Shown piece by piece: positions 8,885 to 20,060 of a stretch of DNA of 64,000 nt. A program made the position numbers and the translations under genes. Source of the stretch: Blastomyces gilchristii SLH14081 (Eukaryota > Ascomycota > Eurotiomycetes > Onygenales > Ajellomycetaceae); assembly GCF_000003855.2 (NCBI RefSeq), contig NW_003101675.1:1800379-1864378 (forward strand), in the 5' to 3' direction. Below the pieces are notes generated by a model. That model had not been told where the DNA came from and did no database searches. It saw only the letters and a program-made list of their open reading frames with translations. Each line of letters begins with the position of its first letter. Positions within the stretch are counted from its first letter, which is position 1.

Positions 8885-11049
8885 TCACTCCTCCATCCGC
8901 CCAAAAACACCATCATCGTCATCATCCATCGGCACACCAGAACCCCCCCGATCCCGATCCCGATCCTGCGCAAAATCATCATCGTCATCATTATGATTGG
9001 TATTAGTCTTAGCCTTGGCTTTCAGCATCGCCTTGTTGCTGCTGCCACTGCGGCGTCGGCCCCGGCTATCCAGCAACGGCACGTCATCCATCTTCACGTC
9101 CCGCACGTCAGAGACGCGGTAGGATAGGGACGGGTGCAGGCTTAGCGGGTTGTAGATGGTGGGTATCGAGGAGGCTTCGTGCCTTGCGGCGCTGGCGAGC
9201 GCGTCGAAACTGCGCGTGTTGCTGTTGATGCTGTTGATGCTGTTGATGCTGTTGATGCTGTTGATGCTGCCGGTGTGGTTGGTGTTGCTGCTGTTATTAT
9301 CACGGTTGTTGTTAGCGAGCCCCATCCCCCCTCCCATACCTACGCCCATGCTCTGGCTCCCCAGGAACCTCGCAGGCAACGGTGGGACAGGCGGGATATC
9401 CGGGGACATGGGCACGGGTCCGCTGCGGGGCGTGCCGAAATGGCACAGCTCAATGGCGGCCGCGAGTCCTGCTTCGTCGTCGTCTAGCAGGCCGCCGGTT
9501 TCCGCTGTGGAGGGTCGCGTGTCTGTGCTTGATTGGCGGAAATGGGAGCGGGAGGGGGAGAAGGTGGGTGCACTGCCGGTGAAGGAGCTGGAGGGCATGG
9601 ATTGGAAGGAGCGGGAGAAGCTGTTTGCGCTGAAGCGGTGGTTGTGGCTGAGGCTGTGGTTGCGATTGTGAGGGCTGGAGTAGGTTCCTGGAGGTGGTGG
9701 TTTCGCTGGGGTGGTGGTGGAGAAGATGCCTTCTTCGCCGGCCGGGGGTGGGGTGGTTTCTGCTGAGCTGATGCCATCGCGGAGCTCTGAGATGCCGGAT
9801 GCGGTCGGGGAGGCGGAGGAGCGGTCGGATTCTCCTGTGCGTTGTTGCTGGTCGAACGAAGACGCTGGGGTTTCGGGGTTCATGTTTACCAGGACGGTGG
9901 CAGCTTCGAGGAGCTGGACTTGCTGGTGTTTCGAGATGAGGAGCTTGGATGTGTAGGCCCATGCTGGGTCGTGTCCCACCTGTCGTCAATGGTTAATCGG
10001 GCGTGCACAAAAGAAAAAAAAAAAAAAAAAAAAAAAAATTCCCCCGATAACTTTTGAATCAATGGGTGATGTAAAACAACTCAAATAAATGGAAGGCGAG
10101 GGAAGAAAGGGCAAGAAAAGAATAAAGAAATGAGGAAAATATCGGGAAAATACAAGGTTCCATGGTCTTTTCTCAGAGGTTGTAGGGTAAAATGACATGC
10201 ATGCAGCATGAGGCACAGCCCAATCGCTTGAACTTCGCGGGAAAAGGGAAGAATAGATAACCTGAAACCGCGCAGAACATCCAATGGAGAGTATATGGAT
10301 ACGTACATATGCTTCGTCAAGCAGCTGCTATGTTTATATCCCTTCCCACACCGTTCACATCTCAGCTCGTTCATGACTCGTTTGCCTTCTCCGCGGACGA
10401 GGTGAGCACCCTCACTTGCTCGACGACTCCGTTGCTTCGTACCAATGGGTTTCCCCGTACTGCTGTTCATTGCACTAGCACCGCTACCGCCAAGGGGGGA
10501 GACATCTTCCACCGCGGTATTCTCGTCAATGGAATTGGGCGAATTCTTGCGTCCCGGGGTGCAGTTCTGGGCAGCGTTCCGGGCGAGGTAAGAGCCAAAG
10601 CCCGACGCGGTACCTATGGAGGTGGATTCGATGGCCCTTCGAGTGCTCAGGCCTCGGCGGTGGTGATGGTGGTGGTGGTGGGAGGAGGTGGAAGTGGACA
10701 AGGCCGCGGCGCTGGGGGATTCGCCCATGGCGACGGCGACGGCGGCAGCGGTAGCGGCATTGCTGGCGGCGGTGGAGTTCATGCTTTTTCGGCGGGTGAC
10801 ACGGTGATTGATGTTGATGGCGCCGAGGGAGACGGAGTGGGAATGGTGACGGCCATTGGATTGGCGGAGAGGAGGAGTGGTATGGCTAATGGGCCGTGAG
10901 GGGGTGGAAGAGAGGGATTCCTAAAGATGGTGGGGGAAGGAGGGGAGAGGAGGTACAGTTAGTTATTCTGTTCCACGAGGAATTGGACTGAGGGTCCGTT
11001 ACGATGAGATTCAGACTGAGGATTCAGGACTCACCTTGAAAGAAGTCAT
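8885..11049 (-). CDS. C2H2 zinc-finger protein (single finger), probable transcription regulator
   Basis: Exons 11049-11035 (MTSFK), 10920-10307 or 10303, and 9979-8885; introns of 114 and about 325 nt. The product is about 575 residues. Conserved blocks: HHSHSVSLGAIN...HRVTRRKSM near the N-terminus, then LRCERCGKGYKHSSCLTKH (first half of the finger, C-X2-C-X12-H), then AYTSKLLISKHQQVQLLEAA after the second intron. The rest is low-complexity, with a polyhistidine run, SIN repeats encoded by a 9-bp minisatellite (about 9218-9272), and an acidic DDDDD tail. The finger is split by intron 2. The best-looking donor (GTACGT at 10306) leaves the frame one base short; a donor 4 nt further (GTATCC) restores it and gives H-MYVG-H. 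Orthologues, as far as I recall, read KHLWEH here, so a one-base loss near 9974 is also possible. Likely nuclear; target genes unknown. Confidence 0.75.
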
Positions 11050-11977
11050 TTTTGGGGAAAGATGAGGATTGGCCGAGGGGGACTCTTCCACAGCAAGTCT
11101 CAGAGGGAGAGCTTGTCGTGAAAGAGCGTAGGGTGAGGAGTCAAACTTTGGAGGAAAATGAAAAGAAAGATGCGAACAAAGCGGAAGAGCAACAAGAAGA
11201 AGGAGAAGCAGAAGAAGGAGGAGAACAGTCGTGGAAGAAGTAGAAACGAGGCGAGAAAGGGGAGAGAATTAGCAGCAAACACGGCAGTAATTGAGTGTGG
11301 AGGATCAGCCCCGGCGGCAGCAGAGAGAGGTGGAGTTAGATAGAGCAACGATCAGGCTAGACGGAGGCCAGCAAGAAGAATAGTAAAAGAAGAGAGCGAT
11401 AGACGAGAAGAACCAAGGAGAGCAGAGGGAGGAAGAAGCAGAGGGAGGATAGGAAGATCGATAGAGTTGAGGTTGGAGAAAAAGAGTAAAAAAATATATT
11501 CGTGGAAGAATATAAGAAACAAAAGTCAAGGAAGCAGAAGGTTTTGGAGCAGGTTTGAGCATGACCAAAAAAAATAAAAATAAAAATAAAAAAAAATAAA
11601 AATAAAAAAAAGATAAAAAAAGATAAAAAAAAGATTAAAAAAAAAGATAAATCCAAAGCAAGGGAAAAAAGAAGCTGGAGGAAATGATATCAAGAGAGAG
11701 CAAAGCAAGTTGAGTAGAGATCACTTTTACAAAGAATATTATATATTTGATATTCTTAGTATTTCTATTATTATAATAAAATAGTTAACTAATGATAACT
11801 ATGATTGATTTATTTGCCAGCAATAATAATTAATATATTCCACCTCTTTCTTTCTTTCTAACAGGTCTGATTATCCATCTATAGTAGTAGTTCTTTATTA
11901 ACCTCTTAGGTATACAGACTGTTGTAACTCTCTATCCATTCTCTCTTCCTTTTCTTGCCCTGAAATTCCGACCAAAA

Positions 11978-12015
<38 letters not shown>

Positions 12016-12925
12016 TGTTTGTGCGCCGCAGGAACTTACTTACGCAGTATTTATTAGAGCCAACAAGTAAAAACCAGCATCACCAGCAAATAACTAGCCA
12101 GCCAACAGCCAAAAAAATTAAAATAAAAATAAATAAAAATAAAATATAAAATAAAATAAAATAGGCACCGCAGCAGCAGCAGGGCCACGGGTGGCTCAAC
12201 CAACCAACTGGCTGGTTCATGTTGCTCTACTAAGTTACTGCGTAAGCTCCAGACTCCAGAACTAACTAGTAACTAGTTAACTACGAAGAACGAATGGAGG
12301 CAATAAAATAAGCTACACAAGGGGCCTTATTCTATCCCCCCCTCTCTCTCTCTCTCTCTCTCTCCTCCGTATTAAGATTATTATTAGTCTGGTCTGGTCT
12401 GGTCTAGTCTGGCGCGAGAGAGATGCGGGGGTGGTGGACTCTTGGACTCTCTTTTCTGGCCCCTTTGGCTGCGGGTAAATCATCAGGCCCTATTTGTAAA
12501 GGTCTTTTTTTTTTTTTTTTTTTTTTTTTTTAGTTTTTTGTTGTTGCTTTTTTTCCATGCCTTTTTTTCTTGCCGATTCAGCTGTAGTAGTAGTAGTAGT
12601 AGTAGTAGTAGATTCTTATATAGAATATCCCACGATGTTCGTGATCTTGCCAGCCAGCGCTCAGCAATCGAGAGCGAGCGGGTTCCTGACTAGGGCCGAG
12701 TCCAGCAGCAGGGATTTTGTTGGCAGCGACCAGAATAGAGAGGGGGATGATTGAAATAAAAATAATAATAATAATAATAATATAGAAATATCGATATGTA
12801 TCTAGTAGATTGACAGCTGTCAGAGGCCGATGCATGCATAGATTAGAATAACATTGTTATTGTATTATCATTTATTACTTCCGTTTATTACTCCGTTAGT
12901 TAACTATAATAACTATATTTGAGAG

Positions 12926-12956
<31 letters not shown>

Positions 12957-14017
12957 CAAAAAAGATCGCGAGTACCTGGCTGGTAGTTCACCAAAGCGCC
13001 CCACTCACTCAACTGCCAACCTTCGCCACTTCCAGGTTGCCGGCCGAATTATTTATGATCAATAAATTATATTTAATTCTTGGTGCCTGTGAAGAGCAGA
13101 ATATGACGATGGTTATTCCCGGACAGAGTGGAGTGTCTCTTTTTTTGTGTTCATATTCCTTACAATTGTAGCCATGGTTTCTTTTACCTTCTATAGCACT
13201 ATTTAGCACTATTAATTGAGAATGGAATAATAACTAATAGAGTAGATGGTTTATTTTTGAACTTTTTTTGTTTCAGTTTCATCATTCTATCTCATATGGA
13301 AAAAAATGTCGGTTTTCATCAGGATAGGCTATAATGTAAGTAGATAGCTTAAACCATCAAGGCAAAGGCAAAAAAACAAAGTCCAACCACCTAAGAAGGG
13401 CGGAATGCATGTATGTATTTCTCTCAGCAATAATATTCTTTCTTTCTTCTTCACCATGTCCATACCATACCAGATCAGATCACTAATAAGTTACATATTT
13501 TCTGCTCATTTATTATTACGCTTACTATTGCTGGTTTAACTAACTCACAACCAACGAACCAACCCAGCGCAGCCAATCGCCTGTTCGGGCCAAAAACGGA
13601 GACTTTTTAAGTCTTAACTCCGTCGTCGGACTAACTCTGTAACTACGCTGTAACGCAGCATACTACTCTACTACTATACTATAACTGCGTACATACTTAT
13701 GAAGTTATGATAACGATACGTACTTCCATGCTCTCTCTGTCTTCAACGCTGACTATCTGAGTGGCTGGCTTGCGATCCTCACTCTTCCTGGACGGCGGGC
13801 TTCAGACCCTGATCCAGTCAAGTGTAAGTTAAGTTATTCTATAAGGGATCTTCTATCTAATCCCGATGTCAGTGCAGTGCCAGTTCTTCTTCCCTCCAAG
13901 CCCGTTCGGGCAATATTATGCTGCTACCTAGAATATCCTCTCCTCAACCTCCATTGAGTGGTCAACATTCGTCCAACACTCAATTCCCCTCCTCAATTGC
14001 TTCGAATATCCCAGGGT
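11050..14017. other. long low-complexity intergenic region
   Basis: About 3 kb without gene evidence. Simple repeats: A-rich AAAAATAA tracts at 11567-11650, (ATT)n at about 11980-12014, (CT)n at about 12342-12364, five GTCTG-like units at 12387-12412, T27 at 12505-12531, (GTA)n at about 12584-12611, (AAT)n at about 12760-12781, and an A-run at 12929-12955. Minus- and plus-strand ORFs here (11052-11708, 12442-12835) are translations of these tracts. It presumably contains the promoters of the divergent C2H2 and DUF2985 genes, both possibly with long leaders. Confidence 0.6.
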
Positions 14018-15703
14018 ATGGTATATTCCAAAACATACGGCGGAATGGAGCCGTTCCCATCTGTAGAAGATGAAAATGGTCGCTCTCCTATCGCTGCTCA
14101 AGCATCAACACCCACCACGCCAACAACCAACATGGATCCCTCGACTCCAACCCAGCCTAACAGAACTGCCAACAACCCCCCCAATGCCTCCTCCTCGACC
14201 ACTACTCGTCGCCTCCGCAGTGCCTCCCTGAAATTCCTCGAATCAAACCCTCCCTCGGGCATGTGGATGGCAACTGGGGATATCGCTTCTCGCGCTCCAA
14301 CCCTCAACGAGATCCGCACAGGCTGCTTCAGTGCTGATGGCTGGACGGAGGAAGGCCAGTTGGAACGTAGAGGAAGCACGGCCCACGAGATCCAGCGTCG
14401 GAAATTGTCCAGAGCAAAAACCTTTGGCGCACGCATTGCTACATCTACGCAGTTGAATGCTTTCCAGGAGCACGAACATGAGGTGGAGCTCCAGCGGTGT
14501 TCTACAGATCCCCTATGGGGCAGCCGCAGCAATGATAATACGACGGCAAAAACGGAAACGAAGCAAAGGGATGAGGATATATCAGCCCCATCCGGCAGAC
14601 AGCCACAGACAGTATCTGAAAAAAACGCCATAAATGCCAAATCCGCCCAGGCAGTAAAAACAACCTTGGCTGCTCCCATCCCCGATGAAACAGGCACATA
14701 TCCCAACGGCTACCGCTTCCCGCCAAAACACACATGGACCCAGGCCACAATAATCGGCCTCAGGGGCTTTGCCCGCTTCGTAATCACCCCCTTCGGCTTT
14801 CTGGTGACGCTCTACGGCCTCAACATCGTAGCATGGGGCGCCATGATCTTCTTCCTGCTCCTCAACGTAGCGCCCGCCATGTGCAACCCAAGTTGCACCG
14901 CAGCAGAATCCGCCCGGCAAATCTGGATAGAAATCGACTCGCAGATCCTCAACGCGCTGTTCTGCGTCACGGGCTTCGGTCTCATCCCCTGGCGCTTCAG
15001 AGACTTCTATTACCTCCTCCAATGGCGAGTGATGCACAACCATGACGCCCTGCGCAAGCTCGCCGGTGTCCATCGGGGCTGGTTCAGACTGGCCGGCAGC
15101 GAGAAACTGCCTGGTGATCTCGGGCCGCCACCCGTTACATCCACCTCCCCGCCTTCCCCGCCGTCTTCTTCCACCAAGAACAAGAACGGAAACAACAATT
15201 ACAACATGGCATACCCTTACACAGACGACGAAGAACTAACCCAGCTCCTCCTCCAAAACCCCTCCCTCCCGCTCCCGCCGACCTCCATCCCCCCAGCACC
15301 CCTAACAGGCGCCCGCGCCCCACCCACAAAACCCTTCCTCATGGACCTCCTCGTCTGGATGTACGTCATCAACACAGCCCTGCAAGCCGGCCTCGCGGGG
15401 ATCATGTGGGGGCTGAACAGGTTCACGCGGCCCAGCTGGGCGGTAGGGTTTCTTATTGCTGCAGGCTGTGTTACTGGGATGGTTGCGGGTGGGATTGCGT
15501 TTTGGGAGGGGAGGAGGGTTAAGATGGTTGAGGGGGTTTCGGTTGAGGAGGAGGCGGAGGAGGATGAGGGCGGAGATGATGAAGAGGGGAGAGGAGGGGA
15601 AGGCGCAAGGGCGGAGGAAGGGTTGGGGTTGCACCTGGAGCTGACGCGGACGCGGACGCGGACGAAATCTTGGAAGAGGGCGCAGTGGTATCGGCGGCTT
15701 TGA
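14018..15703 (+). CDS. DUF2985 family membrane protein
   Basis: Matches the fungal DUF2985 family (function unknown). Conserved core, residues numbered from the ATG at 14018: YRFPPKHTWTQA, a hydrophobic region (about 250-285), AMCNPSC, the IDSQILNALFCVTGFGLIPWRFRDFYYLLQWR block (about 306-337), and two more membrane segments toward the C-terminus (MDLLVWMYVINTALQAGLAG and WAVGFLIAAGCVTGMVAGG). This gives about four membrane segments with a long disordered Ser/Thr-rich N-terminus and a Glu-rich then Arg/Thr-rich tail. The frame is open upstream to 13958, but that begins at GTG; ATG 14018 is used, with ATG 14045 an alternative. Length about 561 residues. The domain core is certain; the role is unknown. 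Confidence 0.85.
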   Translation: MVYSKTYGGMEPFPSVEDENGRSPIAAQASTPTTPTTNMDPSTPTQPNRTANNPPNASSSTTTRRLRSASLKFLESNPPSGMWMATGDIASRAPTLNEIRTGCFSADGWTEEGQLERRGSTAHEIQRRKLSRAKTFGARIATSTQLNAFQEHEHEVELQRCSTDPLWGSRSNDNTTAKTETKQRDEDISAPSGRQPQTVSEKNAINAKSAQAVKTTLAAPIPDETGTYPNGYRFPPKHTWTQATIIGLRGFARFVITPFGFLVTLYGLNIVAWGAMIFFLLLNVAPAMCNPSCTAAESARQIWIEIDSQILNALFCVTGFGLIPWRFRDFYYLLQWRVMHNHDALRKLAGVHRGWFRLAGSEKLPGDLGPPPVTSTSPPSPPSSSTKNKNGNNNYNMAYPYTDDEELTQLLLQNPSLPLPPTSIPPAPLTGARAPPTKPFLMDLLVWMYVINTALQAGLAGIMWGLNRFTRPSWAVGFLIAAGCVTGMVAGGIAFWEGRRVKMVEGVSVEEEAEEDEGGDDEEGRGGEGARAEEGLGLHLELTRTRTRTKSWKRAQWYRRL

Positions 15704-16193
15704 GAGGTATGGTTGGTTTTATTATCCGCCTCATAATTTCAACCGGCAAACTTCCCCTATTTCCCCGAGTTCCGTCATGGAGGGTGTTTTGGCGTTTTTC
15801 TCTGGTCATTTGAGCCTCTTTCCCGCCCCTTTTATACCATTTTCCATATACCTCGCCTGCGCAATGATATCCCTAGCCTGTATATGTTTCTTTTGTGTTC
15901 CTGTTGTTGAGATATTTTTTTTATACACAGAATTTCTTGCAGGTTCTCCGGTTAGACCTTATCTGTCCGTCTTCAGGTGTGAGCTTTTTGTGGTTATTTC
16001 TTCTACACTACACGTCGTCCTTTGATTTTTATTTCTGTACCCAGTGGGCAGAACAAACGGATTGCATTGAAAAAGAGGTAGCCTATCCTGCTTTGGAACG
16101 CAGAATTCAAGAAAGAAATAAATATTGGCCCTTCCCAAAAAAAAATCACAACAGCGAACTAAGCAACAACCCCTTAAAAAGCCAATTGCTCAC
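15704..16193. other. intergenic region between convergent genes
   Basis: 3' flanks of the DUF2985 gene (plus) and of the gap-interrupted gene (minus). The plus-strand frame entering the N run has no recognisable content. Confidence 0.5.
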
Positions 16194-17061
16194 TTACTGC
16201 AACCCAAACTTCTCCTTCAAAAACTCCGGCCTACACACTGCATTGCCAGGACACGCCACGAACAGCGTCAGCACCTTCATCACCAACGCCTCCTTCTCCA
16301 ACGCCTGTTCCGCCTCAAAATATCAAAATATATACATTCTCCGTCATGGCCCTAAGCCACCCGCCTCCTTGTCCTCCGTCAACCCTCAACCTCAACCCTC
16401 CCCACGAACTCCTCGCGATACACACCCCCGTGCTTGGCATACATACATATTCCCCCTCAGCTCCANNNNNNNNNNNNNNNNNNNNNNNNNNNNNNNNNNN
16501 NNNNNNNNNNNNNNNNNNNNNNNNNNNNNNNNNNNNNNNNNNNNNNNNNNNNNNNNNNNNNNNNNNNNNNNNNNNNNNNNNNNNNNNNNNNNNNNNNNNN
16601 NNNNNNNNNNNNNNNNNNNNNNNNNNNNNNNNNNNNNNNNNNNNNNNNNNNNNNNNNNNNNNNNNNNNNNNNNNNNNNNNNNNNNNNNNNNNNNNNNNNN
16701 NNNNNNNNNNNNNNNNNNNNNNNNNNNNNNNNNNNNNNNNNNNNNNNNNNNNNNNNNNNNNNNNNNNNNNNNNNNNNNNNNNNNNNNNNNNNNNNNNNNN
16801 NNNNNNNNNNNNNNNNNNNNNNNNNNNNNNNNNNNNNNNNNNNNNNNNNNNNNNNNNNNNNNNNNNNNNNNNNNNNNNNNNNNNNNNNNNNNNNNNNNNN
16901 NNNNNNNNNNNNNNNNNNNNNNNNNNNNNNNNNNNNNNNNNNNNNNNNNNNNNNNNNNNNNNNNNNNNNNNNNNNNNNNNNNNNNNNNNNNNNNNNNNNN
17001 NNNNNGTAGTAGTAGAGTATGTGAGGAGCGGGAGTTGTGATGATTTTGGATTAGGGGTCAT
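16194..17061 (-). CDS. unknown protein gene interrupted by an assembly gap
   Basis: Not recognised. The C-terminal end looks coding on the minus strand. An exon ending at 16194 (stop TAA) reads ALEKEALVMKVLTLFVACPG then NAVCRPEFLKEKFGLQ. A preceding exon (about 16459-16391) reads MYAKHGGVYREEFVGRVE. They join in phase through a GTTGAG donor and a TTTTGAG acceptor at 16314. On the other side of the gap a minus-strand ATG at 17061 opens MTPNPKSSQLPLLTYSTT, which could be the start. Everything between 16468 and 17005 is N. The exon joins are inferred without family support, so this is a tentative model. Confidence 0.35.
16468..17005. other. assembly gap (538 N)
   Basis: Uninterrupted run of N. 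Frames translated across it (for example the long plus-strand frame from 15895) are artefacts of N being read as X. Confidence 0.99.
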
Positions 17062-18094
17062 TTCGTTTCTGCATTTGATCCTGGTTTTGTAGATCTGATC
17101 TGAACAGGGGCGAGGGTTTGGCGATAGGCGTATATTGCTTTGGGGAGGTTTTGTTGAATCGATGGAATTAACTAGTATATCTAAATGTATAGATATATTG
17201 CTGTAGAGAGCGGGAAATAGATAAACACTCTCCCTGGCGGGACTCTTTGCTGTATTTTACTTCTAACTTCTATCTGCGACGCTGTAAGAAGGGATGGGCG
17301 ACTATATAGCGGGGTTATTATATAGCCTTGGAGATCTCCATACTCGCATAGGATTAGCAAGGGAACTTCAAGTTAGCTCCCATTCTTCTTCTTATTATCC
17401 AATCGTTTGTTAACGATGTACAGACTACATACAGCACACCAGCCCTGCTCCGTTTACTATATATATATAATCCATACAATCCACCTCTCCAATCCACATT
17501 TCGCACGTGAAAACACTACAAATTTTCACTATGTAATAGCGACGCTAGCATTCAAGTCGAGTACTCAGGGCTGAGTGAGAGCGGGGGCTATTTATGGGAG
17601 TGTGTTGTTGAGTGCGTTGTGTGTGTCGATGAGTGGATGCCTACATAAAAAGAAGCCGGTTGAGTTCAATATATGTATTGTCATCCTTGCAACCGGAGAT
17701 GGCGGGCGTATGTAATTTGGGGTCTTCATCCTCAAACAGTTTTTCTTCAGGCAACTTGACGATATTGGGGTTTCGAAAATCATTGCTTAGTTAACTGCTG
17801 GTGGCTCGTTTTGTCTCCTCCAGTTCTCTCCCCTCCTCCGCCTCCTCTCCTGATACCTGATATGGGCGGAAGATGTTTCGGTCTCACTTGTATTAAGTGA
17901 CATAATATGTAAATTAATCATTATTGTTGTTTTTTTTGGACGATGTAGAAGGGGGTTTAATAATAACTGGCCACGGAGATACATTAAATATGTACTCCGT
18001 ATATACCTTCTTCAGCTTGCTGTTTGTATGTTTGCATGTCATAAGATAAACGTCATCGCATCAGATAAGGCTTCCTTCCCGTTCTCACCTCCTG

Positions 18095-18134
<40 letters not shown>

Positions 18135-18316
18135 CCCCTTCCCCTGACTACATACAACACACCACCCATTCCCTTTCTATATCCCCCTTCTTCTTTTCTT
18201 CTCCCTCTGGTGTACGAGCAATCATGTTACCCAACTAGAAGATTCTAGTGTCTCTCCACTGCAAATGTCCCCCGCACAAATATTACCTTTGATTAAAAAA
18301 CCAAAAACACCCCGCG
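17062..18316. other. intergenic region
   Basis: No gene recognised. Contains a TACTCCGTA motif at 17993-18001 and a T38 homopolymer at about 18097-18134 followed by C/T-rich sequence, about 180 bp before the EFM7 start, which probably belongs to its promoter or leader. Confidence 0.55.
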
Positions 18317-19829
18317 ATGCTCCCATCTCGCGTAAAACTTCTACACCACCACCATGATCATGGTCATGAACCCCCCTCCCACCCCTCAACTACTACCCAG
18401 ATCCCGTCCCCCTCATCCCCTTCCTCCACCTCCACCTCCACCGATGACGTCGAAGACCTTCTAACAAGCTTCCTCCCACACCTCTACCCGGACGAGGCGC
18501 CATCATGTCTAGGGGAACCCGGCCAGACCGTTCTATACACTTCAGGCGCATGGGGTGATCTGACGGTTATGGTTCCCGATTACCCCAAGATAGAAGGGGG
18601 TGGGGAGGAGGAAAAGCTTGACAAGGGAGCAGAAGGTGTTGAGGAGGGAAGGCGACTCTTCGCGCATTATTTGTGGGGTGGCAGCTTAGTTGTTGCTGAA
18701 GGGATTGAGCGCGCAGTGGAGGAAATGGCTGGAGGAAATGGGGTGGGAGAAGAGGAGGGGAAGGAGAAAGATTTGATTTGGGATGTACGGGGTGAGAAGG
18801 TTTTGGAGCTTGGTGCAGGTAAGCTGCCTTTCTTGAGTTTTTGTAGTTTTTTTATTCCGTATCCCCTGGGTTCAGGGGTAAAGAAAGGGGAGGTTTTCGA
18901 GAGTCAAGAATGATTTTTTTCGAAACTTGTATTTTCTTCGCTTTCATCCGTTCTGCTGTTCTCAGTACTTCCAAGTTTATATATCTACTTATATATAAAT
19001 TCAACTGCGTACAATTTTCTTCTCCTCTTTTAATCTGGTGCAAGAAACCAATATTGGAAAAGGAGAAGCAAAGTCCAGTCCTACACCTATATTCAAAATT
19101 TGCGTGCCCCTTTCGCTTTCCCCCCTTTGAATTATACCCGAATAAAACAACTATTTCCAAAGCCCCAACTGAAAAACCAACATACACCATGCAATACCAG
19201 GCGCGGCCCTCCCGTCACTCGTAAGCGCGCTCGCCGGTGCTGCCCAGGTTACGATAACAGACCATCCGTCCTCTCCTGCCCTGTACGGCGCCATCCAGGC
19301 AAACGTCACTAATAATATTCCCGAACATCTCCAGTCTAGAATATCCATACAGCCGCACGAATGGGGTGTGTTGGGTCTCGATGAAGCATCTTCCCAGGAA
19401 AACAAGGCACAAGCTCCCCAGAAACAGACCGCTTTGAAATTCACCGTGGAGAATCAAGCCTCATTTACCAGGATCATTGCGGCGGATTGTCTGTGGATGA
19501 GAGATCAACATGAGAATCTTGTACGGAGTTTATTGTGGTTTCTCGCACCACCAGCATCATCACCATCATCATCACCGTCGTCGTCGCCAGATGTAAATGG
19601 GGCCGTAGCTTGGGTAGTTGCGGGATTCCATACTGGAAGAGAGATTGTGGCATCATTCTTTGAGACGGCAGTGGCTATGGGTTTAGTTGTGGAGAAGATA
19701 TGGGAACGAGACGTCAATGCGACGAGTGAGGAAGGGGAGGTTACGAGGGAGTGGATGTCTGTACGTCCGGAAGAGGGCCCGGAAAACAGGGCGAGATGGT
19801 GCGTTGTTGCGTTCTTGAGAAAGGGGTGA
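18317..19829 (+). CDS. EFM7: EFM7-like protein N-terminal/lysine methyltransferase (NNT1 family)
   Basis: SAM-dependent methyltransferase of the Methyltransf_16 family. Yeast Efm7 (Nnt1) methylates the N-terminal glycine and Lys3 of eEF1A; older annotations call the family nicotinamide N-methyltransferase. Exon 1 18317-18818, intron 18819-19200 (GTAAGC...CCAG, 382 nt), exon 2 19201-19829; 376 residues. The join completes motif I, VLELGAGAALPSLVSALAGA, with the acidic motif ITDHP after it. Also visible: GAWGDLTVMVPDY (about residues 75-88), LFAHYLWGGSLVVAEGIE, and the post-I block IIAADCLWMRDQHENLVRSL followed by VVAGFHTGREIVASFF. The N-terminus has a His run and a Ser/Pro/Thr-rich insert. It faces EFM4 tail to tail with 231 bp between stops. 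Confidence 0.88.
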
Positions 19830-20060
19830 AATAGTAACCGTCATTTGGGATGTAGATTTTACATGTCTTTTTATATGTGATGGTTGTGATGAATTTTATA
19901 CTAGGGCTCCAGAATAGCAGAGAGTTACAATTGAACCCCAGGCAAACTGGTCGTTTTCATGACGCTGATATCGAAAATGATTTTTTTTTTTTTATTCTAT
20001 ACTCTATTTTCATAACTCATCACCCCATCATAGCTTTTAACCCAGGACACCGCCCCCATT
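19830..20060. other. short region between convergent EFM7 and EFM4
   Basis: 231 bp holding both 3' UTRs, including a T13 run near 19980. No gene. Confidence 0.7.

Noticed and set aside
9156..9989. Long frames on both strands inside the C2H2 gene exon 3
   Set aside because: GC-rich shadow frames; only the minus frame joined to the conserved zinc-finger exon matches a family.
15895..17040. 381-codon plus-strand frame spanning the N run
   Set aside because: Most codons are N. The readable ends have no motif, and the minus strand shows better coding signs.
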